Shown here one piece after another: positions 14,681-23,402 of a stretch of 64,000 nucleotides of DNA. Where the stretch lies: NCBI GenBank assembly GCA_028284665.1, contig JANQRG010000019.1:1-64000 (forward strand). The letters run 5' to 3'. This DNA comes from Croceivirga sp. (GTDB lineage Bacteria; Bacteroidota; Bacteroidia; Flavobacteriales; Flavobacteriaceae). The notes under the pieces were generated by a model. It searched no databases. It saw only the letters and a program-made list of their open reading frames with translations, and was not told where the DNA came from. Position 1 is the first letter of the stretch, and each line of letters opens with the position of its first letter. The position numbers were made by a program, and so were the translations under genes.

Positions 14681-15648
14681 TACTTTTTAGGTTTATAGTT
14701 TGCACTTTTAAAGATCTCATCTGCCGGCAACCCCAAAAGCGCTGTCAAAGATACTTCGGGATTTTTCATCATGAAGGCCCTCACTATTTGCCAGCCAATA
14801 TATCGTCCTAACCGACCGGGAGATTCACTATCCAGTTCCAGGCGAAACTTAGAGAAAGGAGCGGGATCCAAAAAACGGCGATCCAATTCGGAATCTGTGC
14901 TATAGAGTGCTTCTTGTTCTATAAAATATCGCCATATCTGTTCTTCATTAGCTGTTGCCCAATCCATCTCTTCCGATGCATACCCTATTTTTTGCGCGTC
15001 GGTACAATTGGGCAACAATCGATCCTTGAGATACAATTCCTTTCCGTAATATACCATTCTGGAGAGAAAGGTTCTGTTCCTCGGATAACGATTCACCCTT
15101 TTTGCAAAGGCATTGGCAACATCAGAAACCAAAAACTTCTTATCCAAACCTGTAGCTATATAACGCGCAATACCCCGGTAAAAATGATGGTCTTTCCCTA
15201 AATAATTGTCAAGCCCCAGCAATACCACTGAATCCGTCAACACTACCCGATTGTCATACTGCACTTCAGAGGTTAAGGTGACTACTTTAGGAATTGTATA
15301 GTTCGGAAAATAATACTTGATATGTTGGAAAAGCGCTGTAAGTTCCTCCTCTTCAGCTCCAAAGTCTCCAAAGACGTTATCTACTTCCTGAAATAACTCC
15401 CGTTGAACGGTGTCATTAAGCTTGGCGATCCAAATACTGTCAGGAAACTGCTCAGGGAACAAATAGGGATATTGTGCCTTAAGTCCTGGAATTTCTTCCG
15501 GTGTTGCCGTGGCAAACTCCCTATCAAAACGCACCACATCCAATTGCATCGGAATTTTAGCAATTACTGCCTCTTTTTTATCCTCCTTTTTACAAGAAAT
15601 AGCAACCGTAAATAGCAGTATGGGAAAGTATTTGCGTATCAACTTCAT
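14680..15648 (-). CDS. gldB: Gliding motility lipoprotein GldB
   Basis: 322 residues from the ATG at 15648. The lipoprotein signal MKLIRKYFPILLFTVAISCK puts the lipidated cysteine at 19. The body has the GldB features DVVRFDREF, a run on subunit-like helices, and RYIGWQIVRAFMMKNPEVSL near the end. GldB is essential for gliding and linked to the type IX secretion and motility apparatus. A longer frame upstream lacks homologous character and would remove the lipoprotein signal. Divergent from nadE. Confidence 0.92.
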   Translation of the reverse strand: MKLIRKYFPILLFTVAISCKKEDKKEAVIAKIPMQLDVVRFDREFATATPEEIPGLKAQYPYLFPEQFPDSIWIAKLNDTVQRELFQEVDNVFGDFGAEEEELTALFQHIKYYFPNYTIPKVVTLTSEVQYDNRVVLTDSVVLLGLDNYLGKDHHFYRGIARYIATGLDKKFLVSDVANAFAKRVNRYPRNRTFLSRMVYYGKELYLKDRLLPNCTDAQKIGYASEEMDWATANEEQIWRYFIEQEALYSTDSELDRRFLDPAPFSKFRLELDSESPGRLGRYIGWQIVRAFMMKNPEVSLTALLGLPADEIFKSANYKPKK

Positions 15649-15715
15649 TTTTAACACCTCAGCGTTTAAATTTACAAGGTGCAAAGGTAATTTTTTGAAG
15701 ATAAAGTAAGACACT

Positions 15716-16513
15716 ATGCAAACAGAAAAGGTCATAGAACACATTGTAGCCTGGTTAAAGTCGTACGCCGAAAATGCAGGCATAAAAGGATTTGTAGTAG
15801 GGGTTTCGGGAGGTATCGATTCCGCAGTAACATCAACACTATGTGCAAAGACAGGAATGGAGGTATTATGTGTAGAAATGCCCATACATCAGGCTTCCAA
15901 GCAAGTAACACGAGCGGATAGACATATTAGTTGGTTACTGAAGCATTTTTCCAATGTAAGCAGGCAGCCTGTTAATCTGACCCCCATCTTTGACAGCCTT
16001 CTACAGGCCCTACCCCCGGAAAGTGATGAAGAACGGCGCTTTATGGCATTGGCCAATACTCGCGCCAGGTTGCGAATGACCACCCTCTATTATTTTGCAG
16101 CACTCGAAGGGTACCTGGTAGCCGGAACCGGAAATAAAGTAGAAGATTTTGGAGTGGGCTTTTACACTAAGTACGGCGACGGCGGCGTAGATCTAAGCCC
16201 GATTGCCGACCTGCTGAAAACAGAAGTCTATGAAGTGGGTCGTGTATTAGGTATTAATGCAGAAATTATGGAAGCTCCCCCAACTGATGGGCTATGGGGA
16301 GACAATAGAACGGACGAAGATCAGATAGGTGCCAGCTATCCGGAGTTGGAGTGGGCCATGCAAATGGATGCCGAAGGAAAAACGGCAGAATTGTTTTCAG
16401 GACGGAAAAAAGAAGTGTTCACGATCTACAAAACCCTAAATACCGCAAATAAGCATAAGATGATTCCTATCCCCGTTTGTGAAATTCCTGATTCGCTAAA
16501 AGATGCATCTTAA
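15716..16513 (+). CDS. nadE: NAD(+) synthetase NadE
   Basis: 265-residue ammonia-dependent NAD synthetase converting deamido-NAD to NAD. The ATP pyrophosphatase P-loop SGGIDS is at 31-36, then RARLRMTTLYYFA, GTGNKVEDFGVGFYTKYGDGG and ADLLKTEVYEVGR. There is no glutaminase domain, so ammonia or a separate glutaminase is used. The next-door gldBC pair is the usual neighbour in Flavobacteriaceae. Confidence 0.95.
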   Translation: MQTEKVIEHIVAWLKSYAENAGIKGFVVGVSGGIDSAVTSTLCAKTGMEVLCVEMPIHQASKQVTRADRHISWLLKHFSNVSRQPVNLTPIFDSLLQALPPESDEERRFMALANTRARLRMTTLYYFAALEGYLVAGTGNKVEDFGVGFYTKYGDGGVDLSPIADLLKTEVYEVGRVLGINAEIMEAPPTDGLWGDNRTDEDQIGASYPELEWAMQMDAEGKTAELFSGRKKEVFTIYKTLNTANKHKMIPIPVCEIPDSLKDAS

Positions 16514-16678
16514 CCTAGTGAATTGTGATTAAAACGAATAAAACCTTAAAAATTCTGTGGTTTTAATAAAAAAATGGGAGTTTTGTGAGGCTAATTGGTT
16601 ACCTTGCCTTTCACTAAATGTAAGCTTCCGATTACTAAAGGAAAGCAGAACCAACAGAATTAACTAAAACAAACTAGC

Positions 16679-17308
16679 ATGATCAAAGTTTTAATAGCAG
16701 ACAACCACCCTATTGTGCGTCTGGGAATCAAGCAGATACTAGAAGCTACTTCCAATTTTGATGTCATAGGGGATGTATCCTCTACCTCAGAGCTTTTCTC
16801 TTCTCTTGAAAAGATAAACCCTGATGTGGTAATGCTCGAAATGGACATCCCAGAGATTAACGGTATTGCCACTTTACGAAAAATTAAGCAGGAATTTCCT
16901 CATATTAAGGTGTTGATGTACAGCGGGCAATCGGAAGATGTTTATGCACTGAGTACCATCCGGGCAGGTGCTTTTGGTTACTTGTCCAAAACTGCCGATG
17001 TGGATTATATCACCACCGCAGTACAAAAAGTCGCCGAAGGCAACATGTTTATTACTAATGAGTTAGCACAACGTTTAGCCTTTGATGAAGGTACACAAAA
17101 ACCAAGAAGGTTCTTTAGGAAACTGTCTACACGAGAAGTGGAAGTTTTAAAGCTTCTCGCCAGTGGAAAACGCAACAAAGAAGTGGCCGAAGGCCTGAAT
17201 TTGAACGAAAAGACCGTTAGCACGTACAAGGCGCGATTGATGCGAAAATTGAATGTGGATAACTTAGTGGACCTGTTGCAACAAGCAAAAGCATTGGAGT
17301 TATATTAA
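16679..17308 (+). CDS. NarL/LuxR-type response regulator with substituted phospho-acceptor
   Basis: 209 residues: an N-terminal receiver domain (1-120) and a C-terminal LuxR-type helix-turn-helix (about 147-205, LSTREVEVLKLLASGKRNKE). In the receiver, the expected Asp in PDVVMLEMDIPE is Glu54, and the second acid of the DD pair is Asn9 (IADNHP). The conserved Lys (YLSKTA) and Ser (MYSG) remain. Loss of the phosphorylatable Asp suggests phosphorylation-independent, perhaps constitutively active behaviour. A 165-base leader separates it from nadE and a bidirectional terminator follows it. No histidine kinase is near. Confidence 0.9.
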   Translation: MIKVLIADNHPIVRLGIKQILEATSNFDVIGDVSSTSELFSSLEKINPDVVMLEMDIPEINGIATLRKIKQEFPHIKVLMYSGQSEDVYALSTIRAGAFGYLSKTADVDYITTAVQKVAEGNMFITNELAQRLAFDEGTQKPRRFFRKLSTREVEVLKLLASGKRNKEVAEGLNLNEKTVSTYKARLMRKLNVDNLVDLLQQAKALELY

Positions 17309-17329
17309 AATTCTTTTGGATTACGAGAC

Positions 17330-17356
17330 AAAAACCCCGGACGTATCGGGGTTTTT
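17330..17356. terminator. Bidirectional rho-independent terminator
   Basis: AAAAACCCCG (17330-17339) and CGGGGTTTTT (17347-17356) form a 10-base stem with T-runs on both strands. It lies between the response regulator and the convergent dnaG. Confidence 0.9.
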
Positions 17357-17360
17357 GCTT

Positions 17361-19334
17361 TTAAGATAATACCCTGTTTAATTTGGCATTCAATAATTTG
17401 TTCAGTTGCAGGTAATTCATAATCTCCTCTAATATCTCGGCGTTATGGTCATTAGAGTCCTGTGTATCTTTCCGAAGTTTCGCGATTCTACTCTTAATGA
17501 GATTGCACCGTAATGTCAAAATTGTTTCGCTCACAAGTTGCGCAATTCCCTGCTGTTTTTCTTTTGGATATATGTCCTTTCGCTCCCAATTATGAAGTGT
17601 ATACTTTTCGTCTTCCATAAGTAAAGAAGATACTTGCCCTACATACTCCTGGTTTAATTCTCCCATGAAACTTGTTACGGAAAAATCTTCATTTTCATTG
17701 AGTTTTCGCACCAGGTGATGGTATATTTCCCTGAAACTATGATTGGAAAGTTCTATCTCATCTTCCTGAAGATCCAGATACACCTTTTCATACACCTTTG
17801 CTTCTACAGTTTCCGGTTCCAGGATAAGTTGTCCATCTTCATTTTCCTTCAACAACAGATCTTCAAATTGTTGTTTTTCCTGCCCGTACAAAAGCAGTAT
17901 TTCAATAATCTTTCGCTCCAACTCAAACTGCACATCCACTTGCTCCACCAACGGTTCGTTCTTGACCACTTCAAACGCTTTTTGCTGTTGTTTCAATTTT
18001 CTGGTGGTCTCAGAAATGTCTTTTTTATTGCGCTGAGCAAGTGTGTTGTAGAGTACCTCTTCGGAAACCTGTAGTATTCTGGCACATTCCTGAATATAGA
18101 TCTCTTGTTGGATAAGGTCCGGGATCTTTGCAATGGAACGCACGATATCCCGTACCGTTTCGGCACGTTTAATAGGATCATTTGCCGCTTCGGCGGCTAA
18201 CAAAGACGTTTTGAATTGTATAAAATCCTTGGCATTTTCCTGCAGGTACTGTAGCACATCCTCGTAGGGATTGTTCTTTGCAAAGCTGTCCGGATCCTCC
18301 CCCTCCGGAAAGGTACATACCTTCACATTCATCCCTTGTTCCAGGATAAGGTCAATCCCTCGCAAAGAGGCTCTCAGGCCAGCAGCATCACCATCGAATA
18401 GCACGGTGATATTCCTGGTCAAACGATTGATCAAACGGATCTGTTCCGGGGTAAGTGCCGTACCGCTGGAAGCCACCACATTTTCTATTCCGCATTGCTG
18501 CATCTGGATAACATCGGTATAGCCCTCAACCAAATAACAATTATCCGCTTTGGCAATCGCCTGTTTCGCAAAATAGATACCATATAGCACCTTACTTTTA
18601 TGATAGATGTCGCTCTCAGGGGAATTCAGGTATTTGGCGGCTTTCTTATCACTGGTAAGAATCCTTCCTCCAAAACCCAGTACGCGCCCACTCATGGAGT
18701 GAATCGGGAATATCACCCTTCCTTTAAAGCGGTCAAAGGTCTTTTTTTGCCCAACGGTTTGTTCCTTAACTATGGCCAGGCCTGTTTTTTCCAGAAACTC
18801 GAGTTGATACCCCTCTTCCAAAGCTGTCCTGGTAAATGCCTCCCATTCATCCGGGGAATAGCCCAAACCAAATTTTTTGATGGTCTCTTCCCGGAAACCG
18901 CGTTCTTTAAAATAGGATAGCCCTATAGCTTTGCCGGATTCCGTTTGCCAAAGCGTTTTTACAAAATAATCCTGAGCATATTCGGAAACCAAATACATGC
19001 TTTCCCGTTCATTGGCCTGTTCCTTCTGTTCATCCGATTGCTCCGTTTCTTCTATTTCAATATTGTATTTCTTGGCGAGGTATCGAATAGCTTCCGGGTA
19101 GCTAAAATGCTCATGTTCCATTAAAAAAGCCACCACATTGCCTCCTTTACCACTACTAAAGTCCTTCCAAATCTGCTTTACCGGAGAAACCATGAAACTG
19201 GGCGTACGTTCATCAGTAAAAGGACTCAAACCCTTAAAGTTGGATCCTGATTTCTTCAATTGCACAAAATCTCCAATCACCTCCTCCACCCGGGCGGTCT
19301 CATATACCTGATCTATAGTAGTTTTTGCTATCAT
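17361..19334 (-). CDS. dnaG: DNA primase DnaG (zinc ligands lost)
   Basis: 657-residue primase that makes RNA primers at the fork. The TOPRIM core is intact (LVEGYTDVIQMQQ, LFDGDAAGLRAS). The C-terminal part should contact DnaB. The N-terminal zinc-binding domain keeps its shape (NFKGLSPFTDERTPSF, QIWKDFSSGKGGN), but the four ligands of the E. coli CHCC site align with Ser, Thr, Asp and Ser, so no zinc can bind in the usual way. Length is normal and the frame is intact, so this appears to be a lineage feature, not decay. Confidence 0.95.
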   Translation of the reverse strand: MIAKTTIDQVYETARVEEVIGDFVQLKKSGSNFKGLSPFTDERTPSFMVSPVKQIWKDFSSGKGGNVVAFLMEHEHFSYPEAIRYLAKKYNIEIEETEQSDEQKEQANERESMYLVSEYAQDYFVKTLWQTESGKAIGLSYFKERGFREETIKKFGLGYSPDEWEAFTRTALEEGYQLEFLEKTGLAIVKEQTVGQKKTFDRFKGRVIFPIHSMSGRVLGFGGRILTSDKKAAKYLNSPESDIYHKSKVLYGIYFAKQAIAKADNCYLVEGYTDVIQMQQCGIENVVASSGTALTPEQIRLINRLTRNITVLFDGDAAGLRASLRGIDLILEQGMNVKVCTFPEGEDPDSFAKNNPYEDVLQYLQENAKDFIQFKTSLLAAEAANDPIKRAETVRDIVRSIAKIPDLIQQEIYIQECARILQVSEEVLYNTLAQRNKKDISETTRKLKQQQKAFEVVKNEPLVEQVDVQFELERKIIEILLLYGQEKQQFEDLLLKENEDGQLILEPETVEAKVYEKVYLDLQEDEIELSNHSFREIYHHLVRKLNENEDFSVTSFMGELNQEYVGQVSSLLMEDEKYTLHNWERKDIYPKEKQQGIAQLVSETILTLRCNLIKSRIAKLRKDTQDSNDHNAEILEEIMNYLQLNKLLNAKLNRVLS

Positions 19335-19405
19335 TTAGTGCATTATCCGGCGCGGTAACGCCTACAAGTCATAACTTTGCGAAAGTTATTAAAGATATCG
19401 CTAAA

Positions 19406-19648
19406 ATGATACTGTTCTTTGGCACCCGACCCGGAAAACAAACGGTGCAAGCGTTAGAAAGGGTTTCTTGCCCTCATTGTCAACAAAGTGGGACATTGCG
19501 TTTAGTATCGCAACCGAATTATTTTCATTTGTTTTGGCTGCCGTTATTCACCATAAACACTTCTCGTTTTGCTGAATGTACCCACTGTAAGCGGGTATAT
19601 TATAAAGAAGAATTCACCCGGGAGATGCGGCAGGCGATCGGATCATAA
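19406..19648 (+). CDS. Zinc-ribbon protein
   Basis: 80 residues from the ATG at 19406 (MILFFGTRPGK). Two cysteine pairs, SCPHCQQSG and ECTHCKRVY, flank a hydrophobic stretch with NYFHLFWLPLFTI, the layout of the zinc-ribbon 15 family. The function is unknown. A longer frame from 19325 overlaps dnaG and is not needed. It overlaps the convergent outer-membrane gene by six bases. Confidence 0.75.
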   Translation: MILFFGTRPGKQTVQALERVSCPHCQQSGTLRLVSQPNYFHLFWLPLFTINTSRFAECTHCKRVYYKEEFTREMRQAIGS

Positions 19649-20716
19649 GTCAAAACGAAGTCCTACTGAGATATTATTTTGGTCTACTTCGGCATCTCTG
19701 AAAATGGGATTCAAATCGTATTTAACATAGAGTAAGATTCCTCCGAATCCTGCGTATCCGCTTAAACCGTAGATCAAATCACTGGTATTGTAATCTCTTT
19801 TCAATTTGTCCTTAACATCATCTCCATTACGGTTGTATTTTAACTTTTGCCGCGTGCCAATGTTGAAGCCACCGTATCCGCCAATACCCATACGAAACTG
19901 TCTATCGATGGAATAACGGATCTTTTCCTCCGACTCATATAAGCGGGAAGGCCCAAATTCCAAATGTACCGGAAATACCAGGTTGTCCATCCGCAATTTT
20001 GATTTATCCAACTCCACATCAAATTCCTGTAATTCGGTTTGGTTCCCATTCTCTACAAAGAACTGGTTGTCCTCAGGTTTTAGACCGTTAAATTGAAAGG
20101 AAAAGCCGTAATTGAACCGCAACCAATTGGAACGTTTAAAGACCCGTGTACGCCACTGCCAGCCCATTTCAAAAAACCGGCTCCCTGCTATTCTGTACGG
20201 GGAATCATCCAAAGATTGCCCTTCAATGAGTGCGTTGTTCAGGCCAACGGCAAAAACAAAGTCGGAGTAGGTTCTTCGATCGTATTTGATATCCCGTCTC
20301 CATCGGTTAGAATTTATGCCAAAAATAGATTCCCCATCTACTGTTAGATCCAACCGCACCTGATCGTTGGCAAGGGTATCCGCTTCTAACAATACCAGGG
20401 TTTTCCCTTCATTTCGTTCCAGTAGGGAAATTTGATTTTCTAGGATGGCAACGCGATTTTCAATGTTTAGCGCTCTTTTTTTTGCTGCCTCTTCTTTTAG
20501 GCTATTTGCCTCCTCTTCAGTAATACTCCCTCTTTCCAAGCGTTCATTTATCGATTTGATTTCCAGTTTAAGCGCTTCTTTTTCCTGATCGGTAATCTTT
20601 TCTTTTTGGATTTGGAGCCTGGCTACTTTTTTCTCGTACTTCCTTTCCTGACCTTCCAGTTGCCTGGCAATTAATGCTAATAAAACAAGAATAAAAACTT
20701 TACTAATTCTTTTCAC
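19643..20716 (-). CDS. Outer-membrane beta-barrel protein with N-terminal coiled coil
   Basis: 357 residues, GTG start. A signal peptide (MKRISKVFILVLLALIARQL) is followed by a charged helical coiled coil at about 25-105 (EKKVARLQIQKEKITDQEKE). Then come alternating amphipathic strands typical of a porin-like barrel, ending in the outer-membrane signature GLRFDL with a terminal aromatic-x-Leu. It follows the sigma/anti-sigma pair on the same strand, so it may be part of that regulon. No specific function is recognised. Confidence 0.7.
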   Translation of the reverse strand: MKRISKVFILVLLALIARQLEGQERKYEKKVARLQIQKEKITDQEKEALKLEIKSINERLERGSITEEEANSLKEEAAKKRALNIENRVAILENQISLLERNEGKTLVLLEADTLANDQVRLDLTVDGESIFGINSNRWRRDIKYDRRTYSDFVFAVGLNNALIEGQSLDDSPYRIAGSRFFEMGWQWRTRVFKRSNWLRFNYGFSFQFNGLKPEDNQFFVENGNQTELQEFDVELDKSKLRMDNLVFPVHLEFGPSRLYESEEKIRYSIDRQFRMGIGGYGGFNIGTRQKLKYNRNGDDVKDKLKRDYNTSDLIYGLSGYAGFGGILLYVKYDLNPIFRDAEVDQNNISVGLRFDL

Positions 20717-20796
20717 GACGATTTGATTTTAGACCGTCCTTTACCAGCCCCCTTTTCAGGGGGCATTCATAAAGGCCCAGCTTGATTGATGAATGG

Positions 20797-21561
20797 TTAA
20801 TTATTACGATCTGCCACTGCGGTCCGCAGTTTGAAAAATCCTTCTTTTAAGGTATCGAACAACTGATCTCTGAAAGTTTGATCCAATTCTTCCTCTACCT
20901 CGTTTAAGAGCGCCATGGCATCTACCTTTCCGTCTTCCTGCATTACTTTATCCAGTAAAAGTTCGTGTTGAGCCGCTAGTAACAAGCTATCAATTTCAGC
21001 ATCTGTGACTGTAATTTTACTTTCCTCCATTGCAGTAACCTGGGCCAGTACCTCATTCAATTTATTTTGAATCTTAGTATCGATCGCCTTTTCTGCTTCC
21101 ACTATTGCAGACGATTGAAGGCCTATTGTCTCCTGCTGATTTTCCACCACACCCGATGTGTTTTTGGGTATTCCTGAGAAGCCCGTATCTGATGTAAATT
21201 CCAGTTGTTCTTTTTCAACCACCGGTATTGTGTTTTCCTCGGAAGGTGTTGGTGTGTTAGGTTCCTCTTGTGCTATTTCCATAAGGGGCGTCACTACCTC
21301 CTTTTCCGCTTCATTTTCCGAAGTGCCTTCCACTATTGTATTTTCCGCGGGTTGCGTATCCTTAGCATTCCAAAAGTTAATGGAAAGTGTTACCACTGCC
21401 AGTAGTCCAGCAGCTATGCCTACTGTCCAAAACAGCGGTCTCTTGTTTTGTGAGCGTTTTTCTTCGCCCAAGGCTTCGTTAATCTGTTCCCAGGCTTTTG
21501 GAGAAGGGGATATTTCCCTTTCCTGAAACTTTTGCCTGATATGTTTTTCAAATTTTTCCAT
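20797..21561 (-). CDS. Putative membrane-anchored anti-sigma factor
   Basis: 254 residues from the ATG at 21561. A short cytoplasmic N-terminus (MEKFEKHIRQKFQEREISPS) contains a helix plus AWEQINEAL, then a single membrane segment at about 42-62. The periplasmic tail is long, acidic and Pro/Thr-rich. This topology, 17 bases after an ECF sigma gene, is that of a Bacteroidota anti-sigma factor. The sigma-binding domain is too short for a firm family match. Confidence 0.7.
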   Translation of the reverse strand: MEKFEKHIRQKFQEREISPSPKAWEQINEALGEEKRSQNKRPLFWTVGIAAGLLAVVTLSINFWNAKDTQPAENTIVEGTSENEAEKEVVTPLMEIAQEEPNTPTPSEENTIPVVEKEQLEFTSDTGFSGIPKNTSGVVENQQETIGLQSSAIVEAEKAIDTKIQNKLNEVLAQVTAMEESKITVTDAEIDSLLLAAQHELLLDKVMQEDGKVDAMALLNEVEEELDQTFRDQLFDTLKEGFFKLRTAVADRNN

Positions 21562-21578
21562 GGCATTCACTTCAATTA

Positions 21579-22145
21579 CTATCCCATTTTTTTTGGGGAA
21601 GTGGTTTTTTTAAACTTCAAATTTTCCTGCAACAACTTACGTGCTTTAAACAACTGTGATTTTGACGTGCCTTCTGAAATTTCCAGCATTTTGGCAATTT
21701 CATGATGTTTGTATCCTTCCACAGCGTACAATACAAACACCATTTTGTATCCTTCCGGTAAAGCGTCGATCATCGTTTGAAGGTATTCTACTTCCATGAA
21801 CGCACCTTCTGCCTGGGCAGGTACTGCCTTGGCGGTTAACATTTCATCGTCATATACCACAAACTGTCGCTTTCGGAGGTAGGAAATGCACTCCCTTACC
21901 ATAATTTTGCGGATCCACCCTTCAAAACTTCCCCGATGTTCAAAGGTCTCCAACCCCTTAAACACCTTAACAAACCCATTGACCATTACATCTTCTGCAA
22001 ACTGAACATCTTTGATGTACTGTCTGCAAATACTCAGCATTTTTGGGGCAAATCTGTCATAAATGGCCTGTTGGGCAACACGTTGCCCGGTTTTGGCACG
22101 TCTGATCAGCTGCTTCTCATTACTGTAGAATGGTATTACTTTCAA
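21579..22145 (-). CDS. RNA polymerase ECF sigma factor
   Basis: 188-residue sigma-70 family protein (TTG start). Region 2 is seen in AQQAIYDRFAPKMLSICRQY and FVKVFKGLETFEHRGSFEGW, and region 4 in LPEGYKMVFVLYAVEGYKHH followed by EIAKMLEISEGTSKSQL. It is organised as an operon with the membrane protein downstream, its likely anti-sigma. Confidence 0.92.
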   Translation of the reverse strand: MKVIPFYSNEKQLIRRAKTGQRVAQQAIYDRFAPKMLSICRQYIKDVQFAEDVMVNGFVKVFKGLETFEHRGSFEGWIRKIMVRECISYLRKRQFVVYDDEMLTAKAVPAQAEGAFMEVEYLQTMIDALPEGYKMVFVLYAVEGYKHHEIAKMLEISEGTSKSQLFKARKLLQENLKFKKTTSPKKMG

Positions 22146-22212
22146 GGGTTCTCGATTTGCCTTCTATTGGTAAAGACGCTCAAAACTTCAGTACGGTTGC
22201 CCAGGAGTAAAA

Positions 22213-23190
22213 TTATTGCTTTCTTTCTACTACATAATTGACCATTAAGGTCAACGCCGCCTTGTAATCCGATGCCGGGTAGTTATCCAGGATCTCCAAA
22301 GCTTCGTCCTTAAATTGTATCATTTTCGCCACGGCGTAGTCCAGACCGCCCTTTTCCTTTACATAGGCGATCACCTCCTTAACTCTCTTTTTGTCCTTAT
22401 TGTGGTTTTTGATCGAGTTGATGAGCCATCTTCGATGTTTTTTATCACTGGTATTTAGCGCGTAGATCAACGGGAGGGTCATTTTTTGCTCCTTGATATC
22501 AATCCCGGTAGGCTTTCCAATGCGTTCGGTCCCATAGTCAAACAGATCGTCCTTGATCTGAAATGCCATACCACAGAGTTCCCCAAATCTCCTAAACGTC
22601 CCTACTTCTTCTGAGTCAGGTAGTACCGAGGCAGCTCCTATACTGCAGCAGGCCGCGATAAGTGTCGCTGTTTTTTGTCGGATAATATCGTAATACACTT
22701 CCTCCGTAATATCCAGAAGCCGGGCCTTTTCTATTTGCAGTAACTCTCCTTCACTCATGGATTTTACCGAATTGGAAACGATCTGTAACAAATCATAATC
22801 CCCCTTTTCCAATGCCACTAATAATCCTTTGGAAAACAAATAATCTCCTACCAAAACTGCAATCTTATTTTTCCACAGCGCGTTTATGGAGAAAAAACCT
22901 CGTCTTTTATAGCTATCATCCACAACATCGTCATGCACCAAACTTGCGGTATGAATAAGCTCAATAATAGCCGCCCCAGTATATGTACGTTCTGCAACTT
23001 CGCCACCGTTAAGCATTTTCGCTGTCAAAAAGACGAACATGGGACGCATTTGCTTCCCTTTTCTGTTTACAATGTAGTAGGTAATACGATTAAATAAGGC
23101 TACCTTGGAAGACATGGAATCATAGAACTTCTGCTCAAAAAGTTCCATTTCTTTTTCAATAGGCTCGCGTATTTGTGAGACAATCTTCAT
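22213..23190 (-). CDS. Polyprenyl diphosphate synthase
   Basis: 325-residue trans-prenyltransferase. The first Asp-rich motif is in LVHDDVVDDS and the second in QIKDDLFDYG; the KQMRP segment near 50 binds IPP. It makes a long-chain isoprenoid, most likely the menaquinone side chain, though chain length is not readable here. Intact length and motifs; monocistronic, with a 212-base featureless gap upstream. Confidence 0.92.
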   Translation of the reverse strand: MKIVSQIREPIEKEMELFEQKFYDSMSSKVALFNRITYYIVNRKGKQMRPMFVFLTAKMLNGGEVAERTYTGAAIIELIHTASLVHDDVVDDSYKRRGFFSINALWKNKIAVLVGDYLFSKGLLVALEKGDYDLLQIVSNSVKSMSEGELLQIEKARLLDITEEVYYDIIRQKTATLIAACCSIGAASVLPDSEEVGTFRRFGELCGMAFQIKDDLFDYGTERIGKPTGIDIKEQKMTLPLIYALNTSDKKHRRWLINSIKNHNKDKKRVKEVIAYVKEKGGLDYAVAKMIQFKDEALEILDNYPASDYKAALTLMVNYVVERKQ

Positions 23191-23402
23191 GCGATCTCCA
23201 AATATACTTATCCCTGTGCTTTAAGTAATGATATTCTAAAATTTATCGGCTTGTCGTCAGATTCTTCGGTAGGGCATTTTGACGAATTGAGTTTCGATAG
23301 TATTCCTATTTGAGATCCAACCTAGTTATGAAACTATACGCTTAAAAATGGGCCCTAAATTGTATTCACGGAAAGTTTGGCGCGACCCTGTTTTTTACCG
23401 GA

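Noticed and set aside
20747-20764. GCCCCCT/AGGGGGC hairpin as a terminator of the anti-sigma gene
   Set aside because: It has no T-run on the relevant strand; it may aid termination but is not annotated as one.
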